Positions 48,170 to 57,164 of a stretch of 64,000 bases of DNA are shown here, one piece after another. A program made the position numbers and the translations under genes. Every line of letters begins with the position of its first letter. The stretch's first letter is position 1. Source of the stretch: Trichococcus sp. K1Tr (lineage in GTDB: Bacteria > Bacillota > Bacilli > Lactobacillales > Aerococcaceae); assembly GCF_028309625.1 (NCBI RefSeq), contig NZ_JAQMHR010000001.1:372001-436000 (forward strand). Direction: 5' to 3'. Under the pieces are notes generated by a model. That model worked only from the letters and a program-made list of their open reading frames with translations. It had not been told where the DNA came from and ran no database searches.

Positions 48170-48535
48170 ATGGAACAATGGACCATCGTGATTGTCTTAC
48201 TGACAATCGCAATCATATTGCTGTTTGCATCATTTTTCGTTAAGGATAATGATCGCAAATTCGCCGATGAGATGAGTGAATACACATTACAATTAACGGA
48301 AGAAATCCATGAATTGAAGCAACGACTCATCGCTGTGGAGGAAGAATTGGGAAAAGAAGCACCCGTTTCCGAAGATTCGCAGACCGTCAAAAAAGTACAC
48401 AATCTGACTAAGCAACACATCATCACTTTGTATACAAGCGGAAGAACGTTTGATGAGATTGCAGAGCAACTGTCCGTCCCTATCACCACCGTGCAACTCG
48501 TTGTCGATAACTACATAGAGCAATCAATCGTATAG
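48170..48535 (+). CDS. Small membrane protein with coiled coil and C-terminal HTH-like segment
   Basis: A 121-residue protein I cannot name with certainty. It has one N-terminal membrane helix (about 4-21), a charged helical stretch (about 25-62; EYTLQLTEEIHELKQRL) and a C-terminal segment IITLYTSGRTFDEIAEQLSV that reads like a helix-turn-helix. This layout resembles SwrB/YlxL-like DUF6115 proteins. The ATG at 48170 follows GAGGTG; a GTG three codons earlier is part of that site. The next gene begins 13 bases after its stop, so the two act together, probably at the cell envelope. Confidence 0.7.
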   Translation: MEQWTIVIVLLTIAIILLFASFFVKDNDRKFADEMSEYTLQLTEEIHELKQRLIAVEEELGKEAPVSEDSQTVKKVHNLTKQHIITLYTSGRTFDEIAEQLSVPITTVQLVVDNYIEQSIV

Positions 48536-48548
48536 AGGAGAAAATAAA

Positions 48549-49055
48549 GTGAACAAACAAAAGCTTCGTTTTATATCCATCGGTTTTTTGTTGTCTGCCG
48601 TTCTGTTGGCCGGCTTCCAGCTCTTCTACCCGGAAGCACTACCTGGCAGCACCTTCAACGGAGAAGCAACTGCCGATTCAACGGATTATCAAGAGAAATA
48701 TGAAAGTACATTGGCGGAATTGGAGTTGCAGAAGCAACTGAATGAAGCAACAACAAGCAGCGCTCCTGCCGAGGGAGCTGCAGTGGCCTCCAGTGCTCCT
48801 GCGGAAACAGCGGACATCGCCGAAAGTTCAGCTGTCCCTGCCGCGAACACACCCGTCACGTTTGTCATCACTTCCGGACAACCGACGTCCGTCGTCATCG
48901 ACAATCTGGTCAGTGCGGGACTCATTACCGATCGGGCTGTCTTTGAACAGTACCTGAACGACCGGAATCTTGTCACGAAAATAAATATCGGTGAGTACCA
49001 ATTGTCCCAGGACATGGGCTATGAAGTCATCGCCGATATGATCACACTGGAATAA
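48549..49055 (+). CDS. Membrane-anchored protein with YceG/MltG-like LysM segment
   Basis: A 168-residue protein: an N-terminal membrane helix (about 8-26), a long Ala/Ser/Glu/Pro-rich linker (about 35-100), and a C-terminal domain (about 101-168) like the peptidoglycan-binding N-terminal part of MltG: FVITSGQPTSVVIDNLVSAG, VFEQYLNDRN and KINIGEYQLS. The catalytic transglycosylase part of MltG is absent, so it probably binds cell wall without cutting it. The start is GTG, 8 bases after GAGGAG. Second gene of a two-gene operon ending at 49072-49123. Confidence 0.75.
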   Translation: MNKQKLRFISIGFLLSAVLLAGFQLFYPEALPGSTFNGEATADSTDYQEKYESTLAELELQKQLNEATTSSAPAEGAAVASSAPAETADIAESSAVPAANTPVTFVITSGQPTSVVIDNLVSAGLITDRAVFEQYLNDRNLVTKINIGEYQLSQDMGYEVIADMITLE

Positions 49056-49071
49056 TGACCCAGCCTGCAAA

Positions 49072-49123
49072 AAAGAAGGTGCCGGAACAAGGATTGCAAT
49101 TTCCTTGTTCCGGCACCTTCTTT
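49072..49123. terminator. Strong bidirectional terminator
   Basis: A stem of more than 20 pairs (AAGAAGGTGCCGGAACAAGG with its complement) around a short loop. The T-run is best on the minus strand (TTTTTT), serving the PBP gene, and weaker on the plus strand. Confidence 0.88.
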
Positions 49124-49170
49124 GTGTCCATTTGGAAGCCGTCAGCCGATGGTGCTTCCGAGCTGGCCGG

Positions 49171-51219
49171 TTATTCCGCTGGCGTTGCGTAATCCCCTGT
49201 ATTGAAGTAGGCATCAAAAACTTTCTTGGCTATCGGTGTAGCCCGACCCGTTTCCGATCTGAGATAAGGGACCACAACGGTTACGGTGATTTCCGGATTG
49301 TCGAATGGCGCATAACCGACGAAGGTGGAGTTGAAGACACTTTCACCCTTCAGATTGTCATTGTTGCCGTCATAGAAAGCCTCTGCCGTACCTGTCTTGG
49401 CGGCAACGTTGTTCGAGTCCTTCCCGAAGGTCGAATATGCGGTTCCGGTCGCGCTGTGGGTTACTTGGTAAAATCCTTGTTGGACACGCTCCATCGCTTC
49501 CGCGTCGACGTCGACCTGATTCATTACTTTAGTCTCCAGTGTCGTTTCCAAGGCTCCCAGCGATCCGTTCGCATCCGTGCTCCGGATTTCCGAAACCAGT
49601 TGGGGAGCGTAGCGGGTGCCGCCGTTGGCAATGGTATTGACGTATTGCGACAATTGCAGGGTCGTGTAAAGATCGTACTGTCCAAATGATTGGTCGATTA
49701 CGTTTACTGCTCCTTGACTGAACCCGGTCAGTCCGCTACCTTCGTTCGGCAAGTCGATCCCCGTCTTCACACCCAACCCGAACTGGGCAAAGTAGCTGCG
49801 CAGTTCGTCGATCAGATCTGCGGAAATATTCAAGGTGCCTCCCGATTCATAGGATGATTGTCCCCCCATCAGCATCGCCAATTTGATCATGTAAACGTTC
49901 GATGAGCGGGCTAACGCCTCGATGTCGTTTATGGCCACTTGGTTGCCGACGGTCGGGTTGAAAACTGATTTTTTCAGATTTGAACCTTGGAATTGCAGCG
50001 GTTCATCGACGAGGACATTGTTGTCCGTGCTGATGACACCGCTCATGTATCCTGTCAGCACCATCGCGCCCTTCACAGCCGAACCCATCCCGTAACTGGA
50101 ATTGATGACGCCCAATGCATCATCCACAATTTCATTGGATGTCGAAATTTGCTTCCCGGTCATGCCCAGAATTTCACCTGTATTCGGATCCGATGCCACT
50201 ATGTAAATCCGATCGTTATAAGGATCGACATTGCTGTTCAGGAAATCCGTCGCGATCTGTTCGATTTCCTTCTGAAAATCAATATCGATGGTCAAAACCA
50301 GGTTATCCCCGGCTTTTCCTTCGTAGGATTCCTCCCGCGTCACAACCTCGCCTGATTGATCCGTGATTGTTTCCCATTGTGATTTCGTGCCTGAGAGCAC
50401 CGATTCGTATTCTTGCTCCAAATAGGAGTTTCCGACGCGGTCGTTTCTGGCGTACCCTTTTGCCAAATAGGTGGCGACTTTGTCGCTCGGCAAACCGATT
50501 TTCTCGCTGGTCACCCCACCCAAAATACTCTTCAGCAAGTCGGATTCCGGATAAATCCTGACCCAATCCGTGGCGACATCGACTCCGGACAAACCAGACA
50601 GATTTTCGCTCACCTGTGCCAATTCTCCATCCGAGACATCCTTATTTTTTATGCTGGTGGTCGACAAGGCATACGCGCTGTTCATCCGCTTGAAAATAGC
50701 GGCAATTTCTTTTTCTTCATCCGAATAGGCGATATCTTCCGCCGTTATTTTTGCGAGCTCTACTTCATACAAGTCGGAACCCGGCAACAACTTTTCATCA
50801 TCCGACAGACGCTCCAGCATGACTTCGTTGTTTACGGCTATCCAGTAATCCTTCAGATCGCGCTCTGTCAGTTCATCACTGCTGACGTTTATCAGACCAG
50901 CCAAGGAAGAGGCGACCTTCGCCATTTCCTTGGCCGTCGTGTTTGCTCCTCTGGTGTAGGTTATGGAATGTTGCGGTTCATTGCCTACAAGGATGTTGCC
51001 GTCTCTGTCATATATCAAACCGCGCGGCACTGATTCCGTCACAAGTGTCGTTTCTGTGCGTTTCACGATGGCTTCGAATTCATCTCCGCGAACGATCTGC
51101 AGGTATCCCAACCGGAATATCACCGCAGAAAACAGCGAGAACACGATAAAAAAGAGCAGGTTCAAGCGAAATGGGATATGCGATTTTCTCTTTCTTTTGC
51201 TTTGGGTATTATCTTCCAA
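49171..51219 (-). CDS. Class B penicillin-binding protein (PBP2b/PbpA type)
   Basis: Peptidoglycan transpeptidase of the elongation type. The 682-residue protein has a basic cytosolic tail, one membrane anchor (about 17-37), a dimerisation domain (VPRGLIYDRDGNILVGN) and a transpeptidase domain with SxxK as SAVK (about 382), SxN as SSN (ALARSSNVYM) and KTG as AAKTGTAEAF (about 608). The STFK form of many PBPs is replaced by SAVK, as in the SVVK-type PBP2b of lactic acid bacteria. A promoter with an extended TGCTATAAT lies upstream. In B. subtilis the homologous pbpA lies near sodA and rpmGA. Confidence 0.93.
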   Translation of the reverse strand: MEDNTQSKRKRKSHIPFRLNLLFFIVFSLFSAVIFRLGYLQIVRGDEFEAIVKRTETTLVTESVPRGLIYDRDGNILVGNEPQHSITYTRGANTTAKEMAKVASSLAGLINVSSDELTERDLKDYWIAVNNEVMLERLSDDEKLLPGSDLYEVELAKITAEDIAYSDEEKEIAAIFKRMNSAYALSTTSIKNKDVSDGELAQVSENLSGLSGVDVATDWVRIYPESDLLKSILGGVTSEKIGLPSDKVATYLAKGYARNDRVGNSYLEQEYESVLSGTKSQWETITDQSGEVVTREESYEGKAGDNLVLTIDIDFQKEIEQIATDFLNSNVDPYNDRIYIVASDPNTGEILGMTGKQISTSNEIVDDALGVINSSYGMGSAVKGAMVLTGYMSGVISTDNNVLVDEPLQFQGSNLKKSVFNPTVGNQVAINDIEALARSSNVYMIKLAMLMGGQSSYESGGTLNISADLIDELRSYFAQFGLGVKTGIDLPNEGSGLTGFSQGAVNVIDQSFGQYDLYTTLQLSQYVNTIANGGTRYAPQLVSEIRSTDANGSLGALETTLETKVMNQVDVDAEAMERVQQGFYQVTHSATGTAYSTFGKDSNNVAAKTGTAEAFYDGNNDNLKGESVFNSTFVGYAPFDNPEITVTVVVPYLRSETGRATPIAKKVFDAYFNTGDYATPAE

Positions 51220-51254
51220 TTTTACACCTTCCTAAAACCATAGTTCGACAACCT

Positions 51255-51282
51255 ATTATAGCAAAAAAAGCATGCATTACAA
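51255..51282 (-). promoter_or_regulatory. Promoter of the PBP gene
   Basis: TTGTAA, a 16-base spacer and TATAAT preceded by TGC (extended -10) on the minus strand, 36 bases before the ATG. Confidence 0.65.
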
Positions 51283-51343
51283 ACGACGCAATAAATATTT
51301 AAAGATGTGCCTTTGTTGGATGCGCCCAGACAACCTCGGATTC

Positions 51344-51372
51344 TTCATAAAACCAGCGGGATATGCTAAAAT
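51344..51372 (+). promoter_or_regulatory. Promoter of yfhO
   Basis: TTCATA, a 17-base spacer and TAAAAT with an upstream TGC (extended -10). The leader is about 100 bases long and contains widely spaced GCGTTC/GAACGC arms. Confidence 0.5.
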
Positions 51373-51482
51373 AGCAGAAGCACTTGTGAAATTTTAGCTT
51401 CAACTATCCAGAGCGTTCACTCATTGTCAGGCAACTCTGCAGGAACGCCACAAAAATTTCATATTAAGGAGGAATGTGCAGC

Positions 51483-54137
51483 ATGCTGAAGCGTTTCACA
51501 ACCCTATCCCCGCAAAAAAATATGCTTTTCCTTTCGTTCTTACTGCCCTTTTTTGTGATGATGGTCATTTATGCCACCATGGGCGTTTATCCTTTCGGCA
51601 ACAGCACATTGCTGACGGTCGATCTCGGCCAGCAATATGTGGATTTTTTCAGTTATTACCGCACTACCTTATTGTCCGATCCTTCCGCCCTTTTCTTTTC
51701 GTTCACAAAATCATTCGGCGGCGAGATGCTGGGGCTTTGGGCTTACTATCTGATGAGTCCGTTTAATCTCATTTTTCTGCTTTTCCCGCAGTCTCAGTTG
51801 CCCTTGGCGGTGACCATCTTGATCCTGATGAAGGTTTCGGCGTCAGGACTGACTTTTGCTCATCTGTTGATTTCCCGGTTCGAAGGCAAAGGCTTATTGG
51901 TTCCATCTTTCGCAGTGAGCTATGCCTTGATGGGTTACGTCATCGTCAATCAATTGAACGTCATGTGGCTGGACGGGATCGTTTTCCTGCCTCTGATCAT
52001 TCTTGGTTTGGAGAAACTGCTGTCGGGTGAAAGCGGTCTGTACTACAGCTTATTTCTCGGAGTGATGCTGATTTCCAATTATTACATCGGATTCATGATT
52101 TGTGTTTTCTTGGTCTTCTATTACCTTTTCGCATTTTCCAGACTAGAAGTTGTCGGCCCGAGCAACCTGAAGGCGCAGCTGAAGCACTTCTTCACCCAAT
52201 CAGGCCGATTCACCGGTTATTCCTTTCTGGGGGCCGGTTTTGCCGCCGTCCTGCTGCTGCCCACCTTTTATTCGCTCTTGGGAAGCAAGGCAAGCTATGC
52301 CAACAACCTGATCGATTGGAGTTTCGCCTATGATCCTTTCGAAGTCGTTTCGAAGTTTTATGTCGGAGCGTTCAATTTTGAGCAGATGCCCAGCGGACAT
52401 CCCAATCTCTTTATCGGCACTGTCGCTCTGACTGCGTACATCTATTATTTTTTTCATCCCGCCTTCTCAAAAAAAGAACGGTTCACCTCATTTGCGCTGA
52501 CCGCCCTCTTTTTTCTGGCAATGAACGTACAGTTTCTGAATAAAATTTGGCATGCCGGACAATACCCGATCTGGTACCCTTACCGTTTTTCGTTCACCGT
52601 TTGTTTCTTTTTCCTGCTGAACGGTTTTCGGGCGTTGCGTTCCTATCGTCCTTTTCCCTTTTCGCTGGCCTGCTGTCTTTTGATCGCCAATGCAGCCACT
52701 GCCATCTATGTGCTGAAAAAGGATTTTGAATTTCTGGAGCCTGTCCAAGTATTGATCAGTGCAGTCATTTCTGTCCTTGTCCTGGTGTTGCTGATGCTCA
52801 GGGACCAGCCCCGAAAATGGCTGACCTACGCTTTGCTTTTCGTGGTCACTGCAGAGATGACGGCAAATGCAGCCATCGACCTGTTTCGGTTGGGCTACGT
52901 CAAGCAGGACGAATTTTCCGATTATCAAACGAATCTGAATACGATGCTGGCGGATGTGCGCACACCCGAAGACACTTTCTACCGGATCGAAAAAACGTTC
53001 CAACGCTCCAAAAACGACAGCTTCCAAGCCAATTATGCAGGAATCAATCATTTCAGCTCCACTTTCGAAAAAGAGATTCCCGCCTTGTTCGGATCATTGG
53101 GCTTTCCGGACGGTAACGGGTTTATCGTTTACTCAACCGGGACTTTGTTTACGGATGCGCTTTTCGGTGTGAAATACTTCATCCAGGACAAGAAGTTGCC
53201 GGAAACATTTTATGACCTCAATGACGGCGTGTACCGGTTGAAACGCAACTCCACCCGCCCGGATTTGATCCAATACAACCCTTATTCCGAGACCGACCGA
53301 ACGACCACCTTTGAAAATCCATACGCGTTGTCATTGGCATTCGGGGTTTCCGCAAGTGTATTGGATCTCGAGTTGATCGAGGATCAGCCCATATTGATGC
53401 AGGAACAGCTTTTGGACGCCTTCAACAATCAGGAAAGCATCGAGCCATATTTTTCATTGCGTCCGTTCGATTCCAACGTCTTCCAGAATGTGACATCCGC
53501 TGCCGATGATGCGCAGAACACAACCTACTATCGGTCTGTGGATGGGGCAATCTCAAGGATCGAATTCCAGTTCACCCCTGCCAGCGACAATCCTTATTAT
53601 CTGATTCTGGATGCCGGCATCGACGACGATGACGCAAACCTTTATGTGAATAATGTGAAGCTGGATTACTATACGACCTATCGCAACGATCAGGTCATCA
53701 ACATCGCAAGCAACCAGCAGGGTGAAAACGTCACTTTCACAATCGAACTGCTCGAGGACTCGATACGGGTACAGGACCTGAAACTTTACGAATTGAACAA
53801 AGCTCTGTTCGAGGAAACCATTTCAGCGCGACAAGCGGAAGGCATGACGATCACCTCGTTCAGCCAGACGCACATCACAGGTTCGGTCACGATCGAGGCT
53901 GAAGATGAAATATTGTTGACGACGATCCCCTACAGCGAAGGCTGGGAGGTGACGATCGATGGGGCAACTGCAGAAACAACCACCGCTCTGAACGGCTTGC
54001 TGGCGGTGCCGATCAGCGCAGGCAAACATGCCCTCGCATTGACGTACCGCACCCCTTATCTGATGACCGGCTTGTCCATCAGCGGGGTTTCAATCGTTGG
54101 CGCCTTATTATTGAGAAAATATCGCAAAAAGAAATGA
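51483..54137 (+). CDS. yfhO: YfhO-family polytopic membrane glycosyltransferase
   Basis: An 884-residue GT-C-like membrane protein; B. subtilis YfhO adds sugars to lipoteichoic acid outside the cell. It has about 13 membrane helices (to about residue 455), the DLGQQYVDFFSYYR segment in the first outer loop, then a large extracytoplasmic domain (about 470-860) and a final membrane helix before a basic end (LRKYRKKK). The ATG at 51483 is 10 bases after AAGGAGG; an ATG three codons earlier lies 1 base from that site and is unlikely. It is monocistronic with its own promoter and terminator. Substrate specificity is inferred from the family. Confidence 0.9.
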   Translation: MLKRFTTLSPQKNMLFLSFLLPFFVMMVIYATMGVYPFGNSTLLTVDLGQQYVDFFSYYRTTLLSDPSALFFSFTKSFGGEMLGLWAYYLMSPFNLIFLLFPQSQLPLAVTILILMKVSASGLTFAHLLISRFEGKGLLVPSFAVSYALMGYVIVNQLNVMWLDGIVFLPLIILGLEKLLSGESGLYYSLFLGVMLISNYYIGFMICVFLVFYYLFAFSRLEVVGPSNLKAQLKHFFTQSGRFTGYSFLGAGFAAVLLLPTFYSLLGSKASYANNLIDWSFAYDPFEVVSKFYVGAFNFEQMPSGHPNLFIGTVALTAYIYYFFHPAFSKKERFTSFALTALFFLAMNVQFLNKIWHAGQYPIWYPYRFSFTVCFFFLLNGFRALRSYRPFPFSLACCLLIANAATAIYVLKKDFEFLEPVQVLISAVISVLVLVLLMLRDQPRKWLTYALLFVVTAEMTANAAIDLFRLGYVKQDEFSDYQTNLNTMLADVRTPEDTFYRIEKTFQRSKNDSFQANYAGINHFSSTFEKEIPALFGSLGFPDGNGFIVYSTGTLFTDALFGVKYFIQDKKLPETFYDLNDGVYRLKRNSTRPDLIQYNPYSETDRTTTFENPYALSLAFGVSASVLDLELIEDQPILMQEQLLDAFNNQESIEPYFSLRPFDSNVFQNVTSAADDAQNTTYYRSVDGAISRIEFQFTPASDNPYYLILDAGIDDDDANLYVNNVKLDYYTTYRNDQVINIASNQQGENVTFTIELLEDSIRVQDLKLYELNKALFEETISARQAEGMTITSFSQTHITGSVTIEAEDEILLTTIPYSEGWEVTIDGATAETTTALNGLLAVPISAGKHALALTYRTPYLMTGLSISGVSIVGALLLRKYRKKK

Positions 54138-54182
54138 GAAGAACGGCTGGGAGCAAAATCCCGGCCGCTCTTCTCATTTTTT
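54133..54182. terminator. Bidirectional terminator between yfhO and the DhaL-DegV gene
   Basis: AATGAGAAGA and TCTTCTCATT outer arms, inner GGCTGGGA/TCCCGGCC pairing, and T-runs on both strands. Confidence 0.88.
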
Positions 54183-54210
54183 CGTTATTTAGGGAACCAT
54201 GGGAAAAATC

Positions 54211-56004
54211 TCATGATTCCTCTTCACACATATAAGAAATCGCCACAGTGCCGACACCGGCACTCATTCCGACGATTGTAGAAATGTTCATGATGTACTC
54301 CGGTTCCTTGCCGAGCAAGGCGACGCTGCGCTTCCGATATGCTTCAGCTTTTTCGGGATTATTGGCATGCACAATCGCATATCTCGAAATCTTCTCCTGT
54401 ACATTCACTTTTTCCAGCAATCGGAACAGCTTCTTTTCATTCCCTTTTTCGCTGAACGCCTTCTCGGCTATCGACCCTTTGCCTTCTGCATCGATGGATA
54501 CGACCGGTTTGAGATTGATTGTCATCGCCGCGATCCCGGAAACTTTACTTAACCGCCCGGATCTCACCATGTATTTCAAGTTGTTCACGCTGACGAAGAT
54601 ATTTGTCCGGTTCCGCAAGTGTTCAATCGCTCCGACGATTTCATCAAATGGCGTTTCCGCCGCGATCATTTCCGCCGCTTTCATGACAAGCAACCCTTCC
54701 GCACCCGAATTCCGCTTCGAATCGATCACGGCGATTTTTTTGCCTTCGTGCAGTTTTTTCGAGACGGCATTCTGGAACACGCTGTTGGTTCCGCTCTGCT
54801 CTTTTGCGACAGTCAAAATGATGACTTTGTCGTAATGGGAGAGCACCGTTTCAAGATATTTCTCGACAACAATCGGATTCGGTTGTGAACTTTTCGGGTA
54901 TTCGATGGCTTCTTCCAACAAAGGATAGAAAAGTTCCGGCGTCATCGTCACCTTATCGAGATAGGAGGTGTTGTCAAAATTCAGGTTGAGCGGCAACATA
55001 TGCACTTGATAGTGATCGAGCATTGCCTGCGGAATGTCCGCTATCGAGTCCGTGATCAATGCAGTGTCGTATTTCCGGTCAAAGGCGGATTCGTTCTGCC
55101 TGATCATATCGTCCGCCTTCTGCTGCAAGATGATGCCTTTTTTGCGCAAAACCTGGAATACTTGCTCCGGCGCATTGGCGTGGATATGGATTCTGGCTTT
55201 GTGGTTGTTGCCTGCCACAATCAAGGAATCCCCGTAGAGTGCCAGTTCCGCCTTCAATGCTTCCAGATCAAGCGCATCCCCTGACAACAGCGCTTCGGTA
55301 CAGTAGCGATGGTGGATCTCGCCTTGGCTGTGGATCAATTCCTCATTGAAAGAAAGATCTTCCGGTTCAGCGCTGACTTCCATGTCCACCTTTCCGGTGC
55401 GCAAAAAAGTCGCAAATCCTTGCAGAAAATAGACAAATCCTTTTGCGCCGGAATCGACGACTTTGGAATCCTGGAGCACTTTCAAGCGGGATGTCGTCGC
55501 TTCCAAAGATTTGTTGGCCGTAATCAGCGATTTTGAGAACAATTCGGAGAAATTAGCCGAAAGGTCTTTATGGCTGTAGACCGCATCCGCCCATTCCCGG
55601 ATGACGGTGATGATTGTCCCTTCCACCGGCTCGGAAATGGCCTGATAGGCATAAGGAACCGCATTTTTGACCGTTTCCGCAAACGAAGGGATAGTTATCG
55701 TCTCCTCATCCAGCAGGCTGAGAAAGATCCCGTTGATGTATTGGGCAATGATGATGCCGGAGTTTCCCCTGGCCCCAGTCAAAGCGGCATCGGCTATGCT
55801 GTTCATCGTTTCCTTTACGGATCCGGAAATTTTCGCCTCCAAGATGATCGCATGCATGGTTGAAGATAGGTTGCTGCCGGTATCCCCGTCAGCGACCGGA
55901 AACACATTGATTTCGTTCAGGCTGTTTTTGTTTTTTATGACCTCCTGTGCGCCCGACACAAAAGAATAGTAAAGCTTTTCGCTGTCCAATTTTGAAATGT
56001 CCAT
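54211..56004 (-). CDS. DhaL (DAK2)-DegV fusion protein
   Basis: A 597-residue cytosolic fusion. The N-terminal part (about 1-200) is a DhaL/DAK2 ATP-binding domain like that of fatty acid kinase FakA, with VADGDTGSN (38-46) and LTGARGNSG. A middle part (about 200-300; IHIHANAPEQVF) resembles the FakA centre. The C-terminal part (about 310-597) is a DegV/FakB-like fatty-acid-binding domain (ALITDSIADIP, KSSQPNP, SGTNSVFQNA, RSGRLSKVSG). Kinase and lipid carrier would thus be on one chain. The ATG at 56004 follows GGGGGAAG. It lies 38 bases behind the DUF2177 gene and ends at 54133-54182. Lipid phosphorylation is inference from the two families. Confidence 0.88.
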   Translation of the reverse strand: MDISKLDSEKLYYSFVSGAQEVIKNKNSLNEINVFPVADGDTGSNLSSTMHAIILEAKISGSVKETMNSIADAALTGARGNSGIIIAQYINGIFLSLLDEETITIPSFAETVKNAVPYAYQAISEPVEGTIITVIREWADAVYSHKDLSANFSELFSKSLITANKSLEATTSRLKVLQDSKVVDSGAKGFVYFLQGFATFLRTGKVDMEVSAEPEDLSFNEELIHSQGEIHHRYCTEALLSGDALDLEALKAELALYGDSLIVAGNNHKARIHIHANAPEQVFQVLRKKGIILQQKADDMIRQNESAFDRKYDTALITDSIADIPQAMLDHYQVHMLPLNLNFDNTSYLDKVTMTPELFYPLLEEAIEYPKSSQPNPIVVEKYLETVLSHYDKVIILTVAKEQSGTNSVFQNAVSKKLHEGKKIAVIDSKRNSGAEGLLVMKAAEMIAAETPFDEIVGAIEHLRNRTNIFVSVNNLKYMVRSGRLSKVSGIAAMTINLKPVVSIDAEGKGSIAEKAFSEKGNEKKLFRLLEKVNVQEKISRYAIVHANNPEKAEAYRKRSVALLGKEPEYIMNISTIVGMSAGVGTVAISYMCEEES

Positions 56005-56042
56005 TGGTCTTCCCCCGTCCGCTCTTAGGCTTATTTGGTTGC

Positions 56043-56444
56043 TCACAAAAATCTTTGTGCCGCAACATACGTGATGCCGGCAGTTGCCGCATTCAAGAAA
56101 GTCCCCCAAGCCAAATCAATCACTGTGATCATGATCGGCCAATCTTTCAAAGTGGCCAGATTGGTCAAGTCATACGTCGCATACGCAATCAATCCGAAAA
56201 AGCCGCCAGCCAAAATGGCATATTGCAGGCTTTCCTTCAAAAGGGCCGGATGAATCACAAAAAACACGAGGCCGCCTATGAACAATAGATAAAAAATCAG
56301 CGCCGCCACCCAGTTGACGGTCGGAGCCATGAGGTGGCCCAAATATTTGCTGTAAATATTTTTGGATAAAACTCCCAGCCAGACAATATCCACTAAAAAG
56401 AACACAAAAAATGTCAGGAAATACAATTTGATGCTGTCCATCAT
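56043..56444 (-). CDS. DUF2177 family membrane protein
   Basis: A 133-residue protein with four membrane helices (FLTFFVFFLVDIVWLGVL, cited as the first; then about 44-64, 70-90 and 105-127), and conserved polar residues Asp/Trp in VDIVWLG and in ATYDLTNLATLKDWP. This is the DUF2177 family; the function is unknown to me. GGGAGG lies before tandem ATG codons at 56444 and 56441; either could be used. It follows the ABC ATPase by 32 bases and may be in the same operon. Confidence 0.82.
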   Translation of the reverse strand: MMDSIKLYFLTFFVFFLVDIVWLGVLSKNIYSKYLGHLMAPTVNWVAALIFYLLFIGGLVFFVIHPALLKESLQYAILAGGFFGLIAYATYDLTNLATLKDWPIMITVIDLAWGTFLNAATAGITYVAAQRFL

Positions 56445-56476
56445 TTATTCCTCCCTTTCCGTAATCCGTTATGGTT

Positions 56477-57154
56477 TCAGCTTCCGACTCTTTCCGTCAA
56501 AATGCCGTCTTTCATTACATAAACTTTATCACAATAGTCTATCAAACGCTCATCATGTGTCACCATGATCGTAGCCTTTTTCTTCATCTTTGTTTCCCTC
56601 GCCAAGATCTCCACCACTTCGAATGCTTTTTGCGTATCCAGACTGGCAGTCGGTTCATCCGCAAGAATGACAGCAGGGTCATGGTAGAGGGCGCGGGCGA
56701 TGGCAACTCGTTGCCGCTGGCCGCCGGAGAGGTCACTCGGAAATTTGTTTTTCAATTCGAAGATACCCAATTCTTTCAATAAGTCATCCCGTTTTTGTTT
56801 GTCCACTTTGCTGCGTTCGACTTTATTGGCCAAGTGAAGCTGATCCTGGACAGTCAGAAACGGGACCAGATTGGAGGCTTGGAGTATGAAGCCGATTTCC
56901 TCGAACCGCAATTTTGCCCGTTTTTTCTCGCTCACATCACTGAATGGATTGCCGTTTATCAGCACCCGCCCTTCGGAAGGGGTCTGCAAACCACCCGTAA
57001 TGGTCAAAAATGTACTTTTACCCGATCCACTCGGCCCGATGATTGCAACAAATTCTCCGGCTTCAACAGCAAGATTGGTCGATTTCAATGCGTCGATCCT
57101 TAATTCGCCTTCCCCGAATGAACGGGATACGTCTATCAATTCGATTAATTTCAT
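56477..57154 (-). CDS. ABC exporter ATPase (HrtA/MacB/LolD type)
   Basis: A 225-residue ATPase with Walker A GPSGSGKST, Q-loop FILQASNLVPFLTV, signature DLSGGQRQRVAIARAL and Walker B VILADEPTASLD. The type pairs with FtsX-like permeases for efflux of haem, peptides or lipids from the membrane. AGGAGTGAG precedes the ATG, 10 bases after the permease stop. Substrate unknown; haem-type export is one option given the redox-type regulator upstream. Confidence 0.92.
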   Translation of the reverse strand: MKLIELIDVSRSFGEGELRIDALKSTNLAVEAGEFVAIIGPSGSGKSTFLTITGGLQTPSEGRVLINGNPFSDVSEKKRAKLRFEEIGFILQASNLVPFLTVQDQLHLANKVERSKVDKQKRDDLLKELGIFELKNKFPSDLSGGQRQRVAIARALYHDPAVILADEPTASLDTQKAFEVVEILARETKMKKKATIMVTHDERLIDYCDKVYVMKDGILTERVGS

Positions 57155-57164
57155 ATGCTCACTC

